Below are positions 24,431 through 39,100 of a stretch of 64,000 nucleotides of DNA, in pieces (the stretch's first letter is position 1; each line of letters begins with the position of its first letter). Source of the DNA: Hybos culiciformis (lineage: Eukaryota > Arthropoda > Insecta > Diptera > Hybotidae); the NCBI GenBank assembly GCA_964007475.1, contig OZ023273.1, forward strand, positions 130,194,732 through 130,258,731, given 5' to 3'. The position numbers and the translations under genes are program-made. Under the pieces are notes generated by a model. The model had not been told where the DNA came from, did no database searches, and saw only the letters and a program-made list of their open reading frames with translations.

Positions 24431-26982
24431 TGTGCCATGACTGGTGATGACGAGAAAAATAATTTTTCACACATAATTTTTGGTTTAATGTAATTAATAA
24501 AAAAATGCATCTTCAATATTGCGAACTGCTTACAAGGCAAGTTCGCACTACTATAATAATTAGTCAACATTTTCATTTACCTAATTAGTTATAAAAATTC
24601 ACCATTAAATAAAACACACTTTGACACTATTATTATTTTAATTACTTTTTAGTTTCTTAAAATTAAGTTGACATACCTACACCAATTAAATAAACATAGT
24701 CATGGTCAATGATTGAATAGAAAACCTGATAATTTACCTTTTTTGTTATAAAAAAAAACATTTTTAGCAAAACAAAAAACAAAATTGGAATCTTTTATAA
24801 TGTTGAACTTTATAGCCTTTGAAATTTAAATGAAGGTACAGACAAAAAATATAAAATTGAAAAAATAAACTTTATTTATTTATTTGTTTTTCGTAAAAAA
24901 AAAAATTAATTAAAAGTCAAACAAGAAAAAAAGAAATTTTCCTCAAAAAAAAGATAACAAATAAATTTTGAAGATGACAATTTTGAAAAAAAAGAAAGAA
25001 CATTTTAATCATTTTTTATTTCAGTTTCTAATCTGCACGTAGTATTTATATATATTTTAATGATTAATGTTCAAAAATTCTGACAAAAATATAAATACTT
25101 AATAACTAAACAAAAAAAAAAAAATAAATTGTGACACATTTATGTTCACGTCGCAATGTTTACAATATTTATTACCATTATCAATGTTTAATTTTTTTTT
25201 TTTCAGAACTTTTTTTTTTTGTAGTCGCTTTAATAAACATAAAGCTTCTGTTTGAATTAAATTTCTTAAAATTATTGAAAATTTCAAGTTCATGGTCAAA
25301 CATCTGTTTTTTGTTTGTATTTTTATATCGATATACGATGAAAATGTTTTGGCGGTAAAATATACATTATAAATTTAAATGAATAATTTAGTTTTATGAT
25401 TTTTGTTTTTTTATAGAATTTATTTTGAATTATATTGTAAATTCTTTAAGCTTACAAATTTACTTTTCCAACATTGTCGAATTTATATTCAAAAATTATC
25501 AAGTGATCCCAAATAGTTATCCAATAAATAAAATAAAATTAATTTTTTATTAGAAAATCTAAATTTATCACGTGAATCTTTTGTACTTAACATTCAAAAA
25601 TCAGAAAATATATTTTTTTGCTATTTTTTATGTACATTTATTAATGTCTATAAATAGTTTTGTTATGTTTTAAAATGTAAGATGTTATTTTTGGTTCATA
25701 AAATAGATATTATATATATATTTTTTTTAGAATATATAGGTAGTTTTATTTCATACACTGCACCAATGTAATGTCTATATTTCTATTTTAATTTGTATTT
25801 AAAATCAAATCCATTAATTATTTTTGCAACAAAATTTTTGCAACTGTTCAGAAATTGCCATCACAGTCGGTTTAGTTGACTACGTAAAAAATTTATGATG
25901 TATTGTAGTTTATCATTGATATATATAAATAGAATATTCTTAATTCATCATAAATTTAACTCTTTTTGTTAATTTTTGGACTTTTCTAAAACAATATTCT
26001 ATTTACAAGAAAGAAGAGCAATAACATGTAAGATTAAAATAAAAATAAAGATAAGTTTATATTTTTTAAAGAATTTCCGAAACTAGTCAGATTGGCTTTC
26101 TATTCAAAAATAATTTTAATTCGAAATTAACAATAAATATTTTTTGAATTATTTTATTGAACGAAAGAATCATTAAGTTTAACCTTTTTTCCACCATTAA
26201 ATCAAACTAAATACTTGTTTTATAAGTAATGCAAATGTAGTATACAAATACAATATCTCTCTGGATTAAAGAATTTTGCCCATTCTGCACATTAATTAAC
26301 AATGAACTTGAAAAAACCAATTTGACATTAAGAGGAATTTTATTTTAATATGTAGATAACACTTAACTAATCCTTTGGTATAAAGTAATTACAGAGAACT
26401 CGACGATCAAACATAGTTTTTTATATCATTTATTTAAAAAAAAAATCAATATTTATTATTTTTCTAATTCATAGGTAAATCTATATTATTATTATTAATG
26501 TCATTTTTGAAAAATAATTCTTGTTAATATCAAATATAATCTAATGAATTAACTTTTATTTAATAAAATAAAATAACAATCATAAGTGAATAAAATAAAT
26601 AATAAAAAAAAATATATCCACACCACATATTAAATAAATACTATATTTATATGTATATTTGGGATGTGTAAAATTACAAAAGTGTAAACTTAATATAATT
26701 CTAAATGAGTAAACATTTTGAATAAAAATATAGTTATTATAATGATTATATTAAATATATAAAGAAATATTTATAATAAAATAATTTCATAAAAAAATGA
26801 AATATTATAATGTTGTATCACATAAATTATAAAAATATAAATTAATTATATTTTAATGGTCATTTCAACAAAAATATTAATTAATAATATTGTTAATTAT
26901 TATTATTACTATTACTATTTATCTATAAGTGATATCATTAAAATAATTAATTCTTTTTATAAAATAATCATTTTTATATTAA

Positions 26983-26988
<6 letters not shown>
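24431..26988. other. Non-coding region upstream of Pgant2
   Basis: Probable promoter side of Pgant2, but the transcription start cannot be placed. TATAA-like words are abundant by composition. From about 26560 the DNA is almost pure A/T. Confidence 0.5.

Positions 26989-27036
<48 letters not shown>
26989..27036 (+). repeat. (AAT)16 microsatellite just upstream of the Pgant2 ATG
   Basis: Sixteen uninterrupted AAT units end nine bases before the start codon, in frame with it (they would read Asn) and preceded by an in-frame stop at 26980-26982. If transcription starts upstream, this lies in the 5' leader directly before the initiation site; its length may vary between alleles. Confidence 0.9.
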
Positions 27037-27037
<1 letters not shown>

Positions 27038-27045
27038 TAAATAAA

Positions 27046-27132
27046 ATGAGAAGAAATATTAAATTAATAATATGTTGTGGAATTATTTGGATGTTCTTTT
27101 TGGTTTACTATTTTCAATCAAACGGTGGAAAG
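27046..27132 (+). CDS. Pgant2: Pgant2 exon 1: cytosolic tail and membrane anchor
   Basis: Encodes residues 1-29, starting [15 protein letters not shown] and continuing through a hydrophobic stretch to SNGGK. The basic start followed by a single membrane span is the type II Golgi layout, and the MRR start resembles vertebrate GALNT2. The ATG is the first in this frame after an in-frame TAA at 26980-26982, and has A at -3. The exon ends in phase 0 at AAG|GTAAGA. No other exon nearby could supply the N-terminus. The assignment rests on the anchor, the phase match to exon 2 and the resemblance to GALNT2; transcript evidence would settle it because the next exon is 27.7 kb away. Confidence 0.85.
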
Positions 27133-30100
27133 GTAAGACGATTATTTTTTTCTTATTTTTTTTTTAGTATAGTTATAGGGTTGCCAGGTATCCGGTATTG
27201 AACCGAACAGTTCGTTAATTCAACTGCTTGTCCGGTGGGAAAAAATGTGAAGGACCGAACATACATTTGTCCGGTATTCCACCCGATGCTTATTATTTTG
27301 CGAAAAATTTAGTTGATTAGTGTTTTTTATATTTCTGTCTTCTTCAAATTTCAGGAATTTTTTCTGTCGCTCAAGTGTTTTGAGTAAACGGTCAAAATGG
27401 TAGAGTACGATTCAAATCACTTGACCAATCCGTTATGCAAAGCTTTCCCTTTCCATTACAAAGTTCCATACAAAATTTAGGGAAAATTATTTAATAAACA
27501 AAAGATCATGCAATTTTTTATAATAATTTTATTCAAATTTTACCCTCTCTTAAAAGTTCATTGGTCAAGTGATTTGAATCGTACTCTATAAGAAATTTGA
27601 AAATATTGAAATTTAAATGTTTTTAATGCAATAGGCTAGAATTTTTTTTATTTTTTCAAAATTTTGTCCGGTAATCTTTAAGATTTCATCTGGCAACCCT
27701 ATATAGTTACCATATAATTAATATTTCATTATATATTTTAATTAAAATCTTAAAGTATTATATTTTGTTATAACAAAAAAAAAATTATTAATGAAAGTTT
27801 TTCATAAAAGAAACTAAAATTTCTTAATTTACTCTACCGTTGTTGTCGTACAGATGTTATAATATAAAAAGTTAATTATGATTTAATAAATTGAATAGAG
27901 TAAAAACAAAAAATTATGAAACTGTATAATTATATGAAGCTAAAATTAATATCATAATTTACTTTGTATTTTGTAATCTGAAATGTGTTTGTATGAAAAA
28001 ATCATCGATTCCACATTTTTTGATATTTCTACGATCCATTCCAAATGTTAAATCTCAAAACAAATATTTAAAATCGCTAGAATTTAAAGAAAAAAGTATA
28101 GGTATTCTTATTTTAAATTAATTGTATACTTGTCCTGCAATTAAAGTCTTTTCAAACACTTTTAACAACATTTCTTGTCACAAATTTTCTTTCATTTCTA
28201 TTCTGATAATGATAACGTTCTGTCTTTTGAAAATTAATTTTCCCACCTTTTTTTTTCAAATTATATTTACAAACTGAAATTGAATAGTCAATGCAAATAT
28301 AAGAATAAATTAGTTTCCTCAAGCCTTTTGTGTTTTTTATATTCCTTGGAAAGATATAATTTATGGACCCAGAAAAAAAGTTAATTTTATAAAAATGGTA
28401 AATAATTACATTTGGTTTTCCAATTTTCTTTGTTATGGAAATTTAAATTGGTAACTTATGATGCCAAATCGTTCATTTAATTTAAAATGATTCATTAATT
28501 TGACATAAAATTTGTTAAAAAGAATTTAAGGTTTTAAATGCGTATTTTATTTATATCAGACAGTCAAACGGAATTATTGTATCAACTCCTTATACAACAA
28601 GCAACTTAAAAATAAACTACGAAACAGTGTAATTTTTTGTTAATCTTTGCTGTTTCTTTATAAGAAGGTTAAGGTTCATCATACCCTTCGAAACCAAAAA
28701 TTCTAATACTGATTATTCACATTCTGATAGAATTAGACCTTTAGAATATTAGAATTTGTATGTTAACAGGACAATAATTTGAAGAATTGATTTTTGATCA
28801 AGATTTGTTTTATTAATTGAAAATTATTAAAATTTATTTTCAACACTGCCAGCACATAAAATATTTCAACAAATTATTATTAAGATGTCAGCAGCAGCAT
28901 ATTCTAGTTTTTATAAAAGATAGTGCAAGGTTAATATTTTGTCAATTTCACTTAACTGTCATTGTCATTTTAATTAAAATTTTATATCACTTCATTAACT
29001 AAATAATAATCAATTTGTATACCACAAATTATTAAAACACGTTTTTTTTTTTTCAAATGCGTAGCCTACATACGTAGTAACAGTAAGCATATATATACAC
29101 CAAGTCAAAAGCAAATAAGGATAAATAATTAACATCAAAAATATAATATAAAAATTGTTTTTGATTTATCTAAAAATAAATTTATAACAAAATATTAGCT
29201 ATGAAGTGTATGAATAAACAAAGTTCTGAAAAAAAAGACAGACTTTACAATTCTCATGTTTAGTAATTAAGATTTGCTTAAATTTTATTATTATTATCGC
29301 GAATTGTACATAAGTTTTGCAGACATTCATTTTAAACTATCATAGATATTTAGAATTTTTTATGGTATGGATATATTTTCGAATATTTTTTTTTCTAATC
29401 TTTTTAAAAAACTTGTACTTCATAAGGCCCTCAAATAATAGATTCTAAAAACAAAATTTTATACTTATTGAAAAAAAGATTTAAGAGACTCTCTTTTGTG
29501 AAATTGAATTAAATAATTTATAAGTAAAATTTTATATTTATAATTTTCATAAAACATGAAATTATATTTCGATTGTATGTTCACAAGAAGCTTATGGGTT
29601 ATTTTTAATGTATACTTTTGTTATTTAATAAACTTTTCCCCTTACCATTTTTTTTTTCTTGATCTGAATATAAATTTTAGTTTTTTTTTCATTAAAATTT
29701 CTGTGGTTCGTAAATTATACAATTGTTAAATATTCCTAAAATGGTTTAGCCATACAAAGTAAATAAAATAAAAGCAATTTATGCAGCGGGTCTAATCGTT
29801 AATTTTCCTTTATTTGACATAAATTCGTTTTATGTAATGAATTTTTGCTGTTTTTTTTTTTTTTTTGCAAAAATAAAAGACTAGTAAAGCACACAAAAAA
29901 AAAAAACATAACACATAGGTAGGCAAGTCTGATAAATTTTAAATCAGAAAGAAAAAAAAAATTAAATAAATAAAGCTTGCAATAAAGAAAAACTGGAACA
30001 CAGTATGATACTGAATAATATTTATGCTGGTCAATTAAACGTTTGCCACCATGAAGAAAAAATGTACCCAATATATTTGGTTTTTAAAAGTAAACAAATT

Positions 30101-33100
30101 CCGTGACGATTAAACTTTTTTTTTATTTTTATTATATAAATATTATTAAGTTTAAATTGAAGTAAAAGATTCAAGATTGAAATTGGTATTTTTGTTCGAA
30201 TAGAAAATTCTCACCGAATCTTAAAAGGCGAATCCTCTCTTATATGTATATATTTTTTAACACAATTTTAAGTTTTTTGTTGTGAGCCGTGAGCGCCTGC
30301 CCCAACCCCAAATCAACAAATTATCAAATGCAATAAGTAATGTTTAAATATACCTGTAACATTTAATCAACGTATGAACGAATTTGGGATGGTATGTATT
30401 TTTTTTCCTGTGTGGTATAGATTCGTTAACATAATTACAGCAATTGCAATTAATAATTCATTTTAAGTACTATAATTTTTCTTTTAATTTATTTATATCT
30501 CTCTATTTGTAATGATCTTACGTGATATTTTATATTGAATGACGTTTTAAAAGTGAACTCTTTTTTTTTTTTAAGTATAGTTAAGTACAAATTGGTATTG
30601 AAAATGAACATAATTTTATTTTTATAAAGAGGTGTGTAATTGAAGTAAATATTTTTATTCGAATTTAAGGTGCGAATTTTTTTTTTATATAAAATTGTAT
30701 TTTAACTTACCATTACCAATTTAAATGAATAAGTGAGTCAGACACGTTTAAAAATTATTTTTAGACATAAAATTTTTATTTTAACTTACCATTACCAATT
30801 TAAATGAATAAGTGAGTCAGACACGTTTAAAAATTATTTTTAGACATAAAATTTTTATTAATATTTATTTAATAACTATTCTTTTACGCCCGTTATTATT
30901 ATTATTTATTTATATCAAATTCGATCTTCTTTAAAAATTATGGAGAAGATTATTTGGTTTCGAACTTAAAAAATAATTTTCAATTGAGATGTTGAAAGTG
31001 GCCTCTATACTTCATTTATATAAGGTTCTGTTCTATATTTTTTTATACCTAACAATTTAATGCTCTGATAAAAATTGAATCTATTATGTATAGGCTGTAC
31101 TGTACTCTGTAAGCCAATTTAAATATTCCATTAAGCTTAAAAGGTATTTTTTAAAACATATTGTCGATCCCCTTATTAAAAAAACTTAATAGTTGCAAGC
31201 GTAGAAATTGTTTCATTAATTTGAATAAAAAAAAAGAAACATAATGAAAACAAGACTATGTACATATATAGTAATGACGAAAAATTTTCATATAATAACA
31301 AATTGTAAATTTTCCAATTTTGTGGAAAATTTTAATTAAATGCGATTGCAATTGCAATAAATTCAATTTTGTTTTTCAATTATAAGTAGTTCAAGGCAAT
31401 ATTTAGATATTTACCGTATTCAATCGACACTTAAATTAAATATAAAGAAAGAATTGTTGAATGAAAGGAACCTATTTTATAATTCTATGTATAAAAACTT
31501 TTATAATAACATAATATACTTACATACTATGAAAATAACTATGAAAATATAGATTTGTAAAAGAAAATTAAATATAACACAATTCGCTTCTGAAAAATAA
31601 TAATGAATAACTTAATTAATTTTGGAAAAAAATACAAGTACATATACGTTTTGAGCTTCAGATATTATTTTGATTACATAAACTTGTAACATATAATTAA
31701 TTAATTTTTTTTAAACAATAAAGATGTTACTCAGGTATTGTAAATGTTGTAATCAAAAACAGTTTTAATTTAATGAATTTTGAAATTCTATTTATATGAT
31801 AACTAGTTTCTAAATAAAAGTTTTTAAAAACATTTTTAAAGGTATACTGAATCTGGAAGTATTATTTTTTTCTTTAAATAATTGAAAAATATTAAATGTA
31901 TTGAAATAAATCTTCCATTGTACATAATTTATGTTTGCGAGCTGATTATAATAAAAAGGGGAAACTATTTTCTAAAAATTATTATCTATAACCATTGCTT
32001 ATTAATTAAATTAAATTATTTATTTAATAATTAATTTATTTACAATCATGTATACAAATAATGTTAAATTTATTATGATATTATCATGAATCATTAAAAT
32101 ATCATTTAATGCTCTATTACTTTTATGCTTTTCATTTTGAATATGTTTAGATAAATATCTAATAGTCTTTAGATAAAAGATATTCAATTAAATACTAATG
32201 TGAATTAAAACCCTTAACTCTTAAAACAATAAGTACAAAATATAAATATTTTACAAATTTCAAGATATAGTTTTGTGCATGCCATACAATAATACATTAC
32301 ACAAGTATACAAGGATAGTAAAGTAATTTAGCTTGGATTAACCCGAAAAAAGCGAATTTCAATTCGAAAAACTCAGTAGCAATTTCTCTTTCAATAACTT
32401 CAAATATTTGAAAATCAAATTTTATAAATTTTTCATAGAATACTAAAGTTTAACCAGCGATTGCAGCACGTTTTTCAATCTTTTTCATATAAAAAAAATT
32501 TCATTAATATTTTTATAGTATGTACATACAGTATGTACATACTTTCAAAAAATAAGAGAATGATTGAAAATAAGGTTTTTTTGATAAAGAAAACCAATTT
32601 TAAATCAATTTGTCTAGAGGGTATAAAATATAAAATACATTAAGTGTATTACATCTATTTATATATAGTATTACATTATATTCATTATTTCTTTCTGAAT
32701 GTTTACTGAATGTTATTATTATTTATATACATATATACATAAAATGAATAAATTTCTTTATATGCACGTTGTCGCGCTTCAATAATTTTTTGTTTTGTAT
32801 GCACACTTATTCAATTTTATAACATTAAATTATTGTTGTGTATACAAAATAATAATAAAAATAATTTTTTAATAAAAATAAAAAATACCATAATTTTCAA
32901 TATAGTTTTCTAGATCTTCATTCATTTCATGCTCTATAAAGTATGGATACAGTGCTATTGGTAAATATGACTTTGAAAAATATATGAAATAGTAAGTTAA
33001 GAAGTGAAATTGAAGAACGATTATAACATAGAATATAGAATAAATCATATAAATAAATTTAAAAAAAAAAAATTAGTAAAATGATATTCTTTTAAGATGT

Positions 33101-36100
33101 TATATTTTATTCTGTACTTTATAGTTCATTGAAGTTTCATTCTAATTTGAAGCCACTAATTGAACAGTATAAAAATATTATTTTATTGGAAATTATGCTA
33201 AACATCATAGTAGAAAATTTTTTTTCAGTGCATGCATCTTAATAATTTGTCACATTATTATCTACAAAGCATAAAGCGTAAAACTTACTTCTTTGTTTAT
33301 ATGTATATTACAATAAAATGGAAAAAAAAATAAATTCAAAAGAGAGAAATGCCACAAAAATAAATAAATATCAATGCCACTATAAAAATTTTCAATACAA
33401 TTTGTTTAAAAATGAAAGTCAACTTAAAAAAAATATTTAGCTGCCAACTTAAGTGCACAATTTCGTATAGTTAGAGCATATTTTAATATAACTTCATTTA
33501 TTTATTTTTCTTTTAGTTTTTAGAAATCATTTTGAATGCATATTATAAACATTTTCAAGCGGTTGGATAATAAAAATGATTCTGTTTGCATTAACTCAAT
33601 CAACTGTTTTAATTCAATGAAAACTGTTTTCATATCACATTAAAGAATTTTAATAGTGTATAGCGGTTTTAACATATAGTTAATAATTATATGAACTCTA
33701 GAAAATTAAATTTAATAAACTTAAAAATCTTTTTTCATTAATTTTATAATACATAAATATTTTTATATTTTGTGTATTTAAAAAGTGCTTATATAGTTTA
33801 GCTACTGTGCATCAAATAATTTTTCTATCATGTATATTGTATAGTATACCCAAGCTTTAACTATTTTTATATTACTCTTCTGCTTAAATTTTATATGTAA
33901 ATGAAATAGATTAACTAAATTGCTTAAAAACCATATAAATTTTATTAATTTACATAATTTTAAATTTTGGTATTTAGATAAGTGAAGTAAATTATATATG
34001 CATAAAATTTTGAGGATATGTATTTATCATACATATTCCATCTATGAAATTCTATAAAAATTTCAGTTTTATATTTTACTGTTTCTGGGTCAATAATTTA
34101 TAAATCTAGTGCAAATAATAATATGAATGATTATTGTATTTGATAGTAAAATACTGGGAATGATTTTATAAACTAACGTGCCAATATATGAATTAAAAGC
34201 AATGGAATAGCTAATTGAAAGAAATAATTATGAAAATAATTACAAAATGAGATTTGTATATAAAACCGGGTCATTTTCGTAGCATATTCGTAGCACATCA
34301 ATAATACAATGTTTAAAACATAATATATATTATATAAATCTTAATTATACATTATAAATAAACATTAAAATATAATATTTAAATATGTTAATAATATAAA
34401 CTTAATTTCTAATAACTAAGTTTTTAAACTGTGTTATGCTTAAAGTTAATTAAATGGAAAATATGTTTCAATTTGAGTGAAAATTTAATAATATAATATC
34501 ATGAAAGGAAATTCTTAATAAAATTAATTTTATATTAATATTGTATTTAACAATTTAGTTTTTGATAATTTATAGTTGCATTTAATACACTTATTTAATT
34601 TGTATAATATGCAGCCATTATGTTGTATTGGTAGTGAATTAACGATAATATTAATTAATATGTTATAAGTCTCGGTATATTAAGCATTTCATAATATCGT
34701 ATTCATCTTATTTTGTAGCTTGATAATAGTATGAAATTTTCTCAATACAGACGTTCTGTGTATTTAGGATGATTTAAATGAGTGTAAGTAACTGCAGATT
34801 GAACAAATATTTACATATGTATTGTACATACTTCAAATTATCGCCGTTCTTTAATGCAAAATATATCATCTTTGTTTTGAAGTGGAATTTCATGTTTTCC
34901 AATTAAAACTAGGAAAGCTTATGGCAAAAGCTATCAAAACATGAGAAAATTTTTCTTTGTTTCATATAAATTGAATTCAATTAGATTTATATACAAAAAA
35001 AACCAAGAAGAGCATTAAGAATTTCCATTTTAATTAAAAATAAAAATTCCAAATTGCATGATTAAAATTGTATGATTAAAATGCATGAGTTTTAAATGAT
35101 AAAAATAAAAATTGCGTTATTAATTTTAAAATACATATCTACTTATGTACTTTGAAGTAGAAAAAAAAAAGAATATTACTTCAAAAAAACCATTAATTCT
35201 TTTTTAGGATATTTGGGAAAAAGAAAAGTTCTTTGTAATTTTCTTACATAATCTCCAGATTTGAAAGTAATTCATTAGAAAAAAAATTATTTTTATATTA
35301 TAAAATATATGTACTCAAAAGTTTAAATATTTAAAATTTCCAAAAAAATCTTTAACTTAAAATAAGTTATATTGGAAAATTTAATGCTGAAAGGTTTCCG
35401 TTATTAAAAATTTTCCAATATGCACAACTTTTATGTACATATTATATTTTTTTGTGTGCTAAACGTTTGAGTATCGAATTTTTAATTTTTTTTTTTCATA
35501 TTTTTAACCAAAATCAGTTTATATCGTTTCTTTTTTATTCCTCCTTGAAGCAATAATAGTTGAGTTGTAATTTTTTGTGGTATTAAATTTTTATACATTT
35601 TTGTTATATGAGCGCAGGAAAAATATTATTAATGAACTCTTTCCAATTAATTGGTTAACGAAATACTCCTATTAAATATCGTTTATTGGCTTTAATCATT
35701 TAAGTAAAATTCTCTTCAACATTTTTGTTGATAAAAAAAATTCTTTCTTTACTTTTCGTTTCTGAAGCCTTGCAAATTATAAGTTTAAAAAAAAAATTAA
35801 TAATTTGATCTTGAACAAGAGTTTTTCCATTTCTTAACTTTAATTTTTTTTTTTAATTTAATAAAGTTCAGAAAACTACTTTAAATGTCTTTAGATATTT
35901 CAATCTTTTAAGTGTTATTTTAATTACATGTAATGACCAATGGTTGAAAACAATCACTTTGTGATTAAGGATAAGAAAAATGAGGACAATGAATATCTAA
36001 AAAGCTTTCTAATTGTTAGCCAAAAGTTTGTTTACATCAAAAATATATATGTATATAAACATTTTTTTTACCTTAATGAGATGAACAAATACTCTAAACC

Positions 36101-39100
36101 TATTCAAGTATAAAGCTGTTGAAGAGAATAAAATTAAATTATAGGTTCGGAAAACTTTTTGTTTTTTTTTAATTTTTTTCAAAATTTAAGTGTTAGGGGA
36201 TGAAAATGAATTGTTATTTTACACCCAACATTATAATTATGTCAGAATGAAAAAGTTTTATTTATTTTTAGAAATAAATTATAAAAGTGATTCTTGATGT
36301 AATTATATAAGAAGAAAAAAAAAATTATAAAAATCATAATTCACTTTAGAAGTTAGGTGCTATGTACATTGTACATAAGTTGACAAATTTAAAAAAATAT
36401 TATTTTACATATTTTTGTTTACATTTATTTATATTTTACGTCAACCGTCTTCATTAGTTGAATGGTTAGAAACTTTTTGACATTATATTTCTTTTATTTT
36501 TAATTGACTTTTTTGTTTGTAAATTTGGCGTAAATTTAATAATTTTTTTTTTAATTATTTTACTTAAAAAACTTATTCCAGTTTTTGCGAGACTTTTAGT
36601 GATATTTTGTTAGCCTTCGTGCTATTAAGTTATATTAGTAGAAAGTAATGTAACGAACCTGAAGAAATCAATTTAAATTTACACAGTAAACTTATGAAAT
36701 CTATTGCTTGTTATTTGAGAATAATTTTTACTTGAAATTACTGAAAGATCACAGGTGTGATTGATGCTGGTGAACATTAATTTTGTATTGAAAATTGTCT
36801 ACTACTCGTTCCTTTATGACGTCTTTAATTTGTTGAATTTCCTACACTTCATAAAGGAATGCAATTTTAAATACAAAACTAACAATCACATCATCAAACT
36901 AAAAATTTCATTGAATTTGAATATAAAAATTAAACTCTGTAATTCATCCCAAGAATTGTCAATGCTATGTACCAACTATGAACTCTGATGAGTCCCAAGA
37001 TTGATGCCAGGAGGCTACATTACTATCTACAATACCTTATTCCAGTTTCTAAGCGCATTTTTTTATTTTAAATTCTTAAAATAAAATTTTCAAGAATTAA
37101 ATATAAATTTTTTTTTTATTTTCTAAATAAAAATTAAATTTACTTTGTAATTTTTTGCGTAATAGAAATATGAAAATAAATTGACATTGAAGTTAATAAG
37201 ATTTTCTGTTTCTTTAATTTTCCCAGAAATTTAATGAAAATTGTAATATATAGTCCTCTTTAGTCTCTACATTTATACTTAATATAGAAACTGTACTCTA
37301 GACCAGCGCTGTCCAAGTTAAAGATGCTCAAGGGCCAGAATTTTTATTAAATGAAATTTGTGAGGGACAAAAATTAATTTCAAGAAATTAAAATAATTCA
37401 CTTTTCTTTAGCAATAAATAAAAAAAGTTTTGAAATTTTAATACAAAAATTTTAAAATTAGTGAAATAATTGCAGGTGACTTGGTTCTGCTAAAAAATTT
37501 TTGATATCGGTATTTTTTGTTAAAATACGGATTTTCCAATTTTTTGTCTCCGATTGAATTTCTACACTTCGATTTTATGTATATTTCATATCCGAAAATG
37601 AAAATAATTTGAATAATTTGTACATAGGCTCACAAGGAACGGCCACAAAAAACCTAGAGGGCCGCTAGTTGGCAGCGCTAATCTAGACACTGTTTGTGTG
37701 TGTGTAGTTTAAGCAGCAAGGATTTTTTATTGCTCTTTTCCTAAAATTTCTATTTTTATTTTCTTATAATAATTTTTATAAAAATATTTTATATTTTTTG
37801 TCAAAATCTTTGAAAACATTTTTTAATTATATCTTTAGGAAAATTTATTTTTGTTTTTAACTTTGAGGAATATTGTTCGAGCGTACATTTATTAATTTAT
37901 TTTTTCAACTTTTTAGACGTTAAATATACCTTCCTGCAAATGCTTTAAGATTTTATGAAATAAATATAATATAAATTTTTTGTTTAAATTTTCTCACTCA
38001 CTTTTTTCAACTCGGTTTTGGACGAGATTTTAAGCTTTATATTTAAATGCCGTACTCTGAATTTTTATATTATCTTAATAAAAAACTCTTTGGAGTTCGC
38101 ATTTATTTATTTTATTTTATTTTATTTTATTTACATTACCGCTAACATAAATTTCAATGAAAACATGAAATATCTTATTTGCAATTTATGTACAGAGTTC
38201 ACATACCTTATTTCGTACAGAGGTTGTTTTATAAATATTTGTGGCTTATCTTCTTTGTCAAGCTTTAAATAAATAATACAATTATTTTCTTATCTATAAA
38301 TATATACTTTAATGACAATGATAACATTCTCTTTATGCCTGTTGATAAATTCAACTTATTTGAGCATAAAGAAAGTTAAATATACGTCAAGAGTACAATG
38401 TTTTTTTTTTAAATATTTTTGACGACCATCCCATTAAAGTAAGCCCATTAAAGCAAAATGATAAATTACAATCATCTGAGGAATATGCAAAAAAAAGTCA
38501 ATGTACATGAATGTACAGATATTTTCTTAGATGGCAAAATTTTCAACAAAATAACTACACTTTTTGTAATAATAAATTAAAGGGTTATGATTTTCCCCTA
38601 ATTTAAAATGTTGCTTTCGATTCGTGAATAATACGAAAATATAGTAAAAATACTTAAATAATTGGAAAAAGTAGACGGGGCACTGAATTATGACCGCATG
38701 AATTATGACCGCGGAAAAAGTTTGTATGGGCGGGCAAAATTCATTTTTAAAATGAATTTTGTCCGCGCAACAAAATGTCTTTTGACCGCGCGGTCAAAAT
38801 TCATTTTATTTATAAATTGAGTCGCGGTCAAAATTCATTTTGAAAATTAATTTTGCCCGCACATTTTCTCGCGGTCAAAATTCATTTTTTTATAAATTGA
38901 GTCACGGCCAAAATTCATTTTGAAAATGAATTTTGTCCGCACATTTTGCCGCGGTCAAAATTCATTTTTTTTAAATTGAATTGTTGCCGGGAACGCGAGT
39001 ATTATGCACAAAAGTTATGGAGAAGATACAATTCATTTTAAATGACTTATTTTGAAAAATGAAATCAACCCTCCGATAAAATATTGTGTTCTAAGCAAAA

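Noticed and set aside
29799..30071. 90-residue open frame on the - strand
   Set aside because: Phe/Lys-rich from homopolymer runs; no domain.
36761..36988. 75-residue open frame starting [13 protein letters not shown] in intron 1
   Set aside because: Composition is that of translated AT-rich DNA; no motif, no splice partners, no homology recognised.
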